A stretch of DNA of 64,000 nt. It comes from Dolichospermum flos-aquae CCAP 1403/13F. Lineage in GTDB: Bacteria > Cyanobacteriota > Cyanobacteriia > Cyanobacteriales > Nostocaceae. The DNA lies in NCBI RefSeq assembly GCF_012516395.1, contig NZ_CP051206.1, positions 2,958,501-3,022,500 of the forward strand. Reading direction: 5' to 3'. Below the pieces are notes generated by a model, which saw only the letters and a list, made by a program, of their open reading frames with translations, had not been told where the DNA came from and ran no database searches. A program made the translations under genes and the position numbers. Numbering within the stretch: position 1 is the first letter of the stretch; each line of letters begins with the position of its first letter. Shown here one piece after another: positions 63,978 through 64,000 of this stretch.

Positions 63978-64000
63978 TTTTTCTACTTGTTTGCAACTAG

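Overview
The window looks like chromosome from a filamentous, probably heterocyst-forming cyanobacterium (order Nostocales). The evidence is AT-rich DNA with many HIP1 octamers (GCGATCGC), a high-light-inducible protein, glycine-rich RRM proteins, a DUF3493 protein, cyanophycinase, an XisH/XisI pair, AvaK-like stress proteins, Uma2 genes and many small palindromic intergenic repeats. The species cannot be named from this stretch alone.

Layout. 1-5.4 kb: end of an S-layer-homology protein, tRNA-Thr(CGU), an HsdM remnant, Uma2, coaX and lepA. 5.7-8.5 kb: a serralysin-type metalloprotease followed by a small secreted protein with an unusual C-terminal sorting-like tail. 9-16.8 kb: glycosyltransferase, cyanophycinase-like peptidase, LapA-like protein, phosphohexomutase, PD-(D/E)XK nuclease, two tandem RRM genes and RNase III. 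17-19.3 kb: a two-gene AAA ATPase plus DUF4435 cassette resembling the PARIS anti-phage system, lodged between rnpB (19.4-19.8 kb) and rnc. 20.6-21.4 kb: a GxxExxY gene between repeat blocks sharing one hairpin stem. 21.7-30 kb: pbpC divergent from a giant alpha-2-macroglobulin lipoprotein. 30-42.2 kb: mostly housekeeping genes (CNNM/CorC transporter, rdgB, Hli, ald, MAPEG, Mla-type lipid transport, clpC). 42.6-45.7 kb: an IS4-family element whose two sides carry a truncated histidine kinase and a 149-bp slice of clpC. 46-48.6 kb: ABC exporter and a membrane protein. 49-52 kb: a five-gene general-stress cluster. 52.2-58.5 kb: CPXCG protein, galE, an HNH nuclease, xisH/xisI and acnB. 58.7-60.4 kb: a DUF262 plus HEPN nuclease pair whose second gene is cut by an ISAs1-family element (60.4-62.0 kb). 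62-64 kb: the broken end of a VWD/Calx-beta/RTX protein and a second small secreted protein with the same sorting-like tail as at 5.8 kb.

How the genes work together. The accessory part is defence- and mobility-rich: a PARIS-like pair, DUF262-HEPN, HNH nuclease, XisHI, GxxExxY, Uma2 genes, and relics of a toxin-antitoxin pair, an antitoxin and a methyltransferase. Neither IS has visible target duplications and both join unrelated truncated genes, so they look like rearrangement joints and not simple insertions. Both RTX loci place the small tail-bearing protein directly downstream of a large calcium-binding secreted protein, which suggests a repeated two-gene secretion or surface unit.

The least described items are: (1) the shared VPWETDALP C-terminal tail at two RTX loci; (2) the GxxExxY element bounded by a 15-bp inverted repeat; (3) the DUF262-HEPN pair; (4) the cyanobacterial PARIS-like pair at rnpB.
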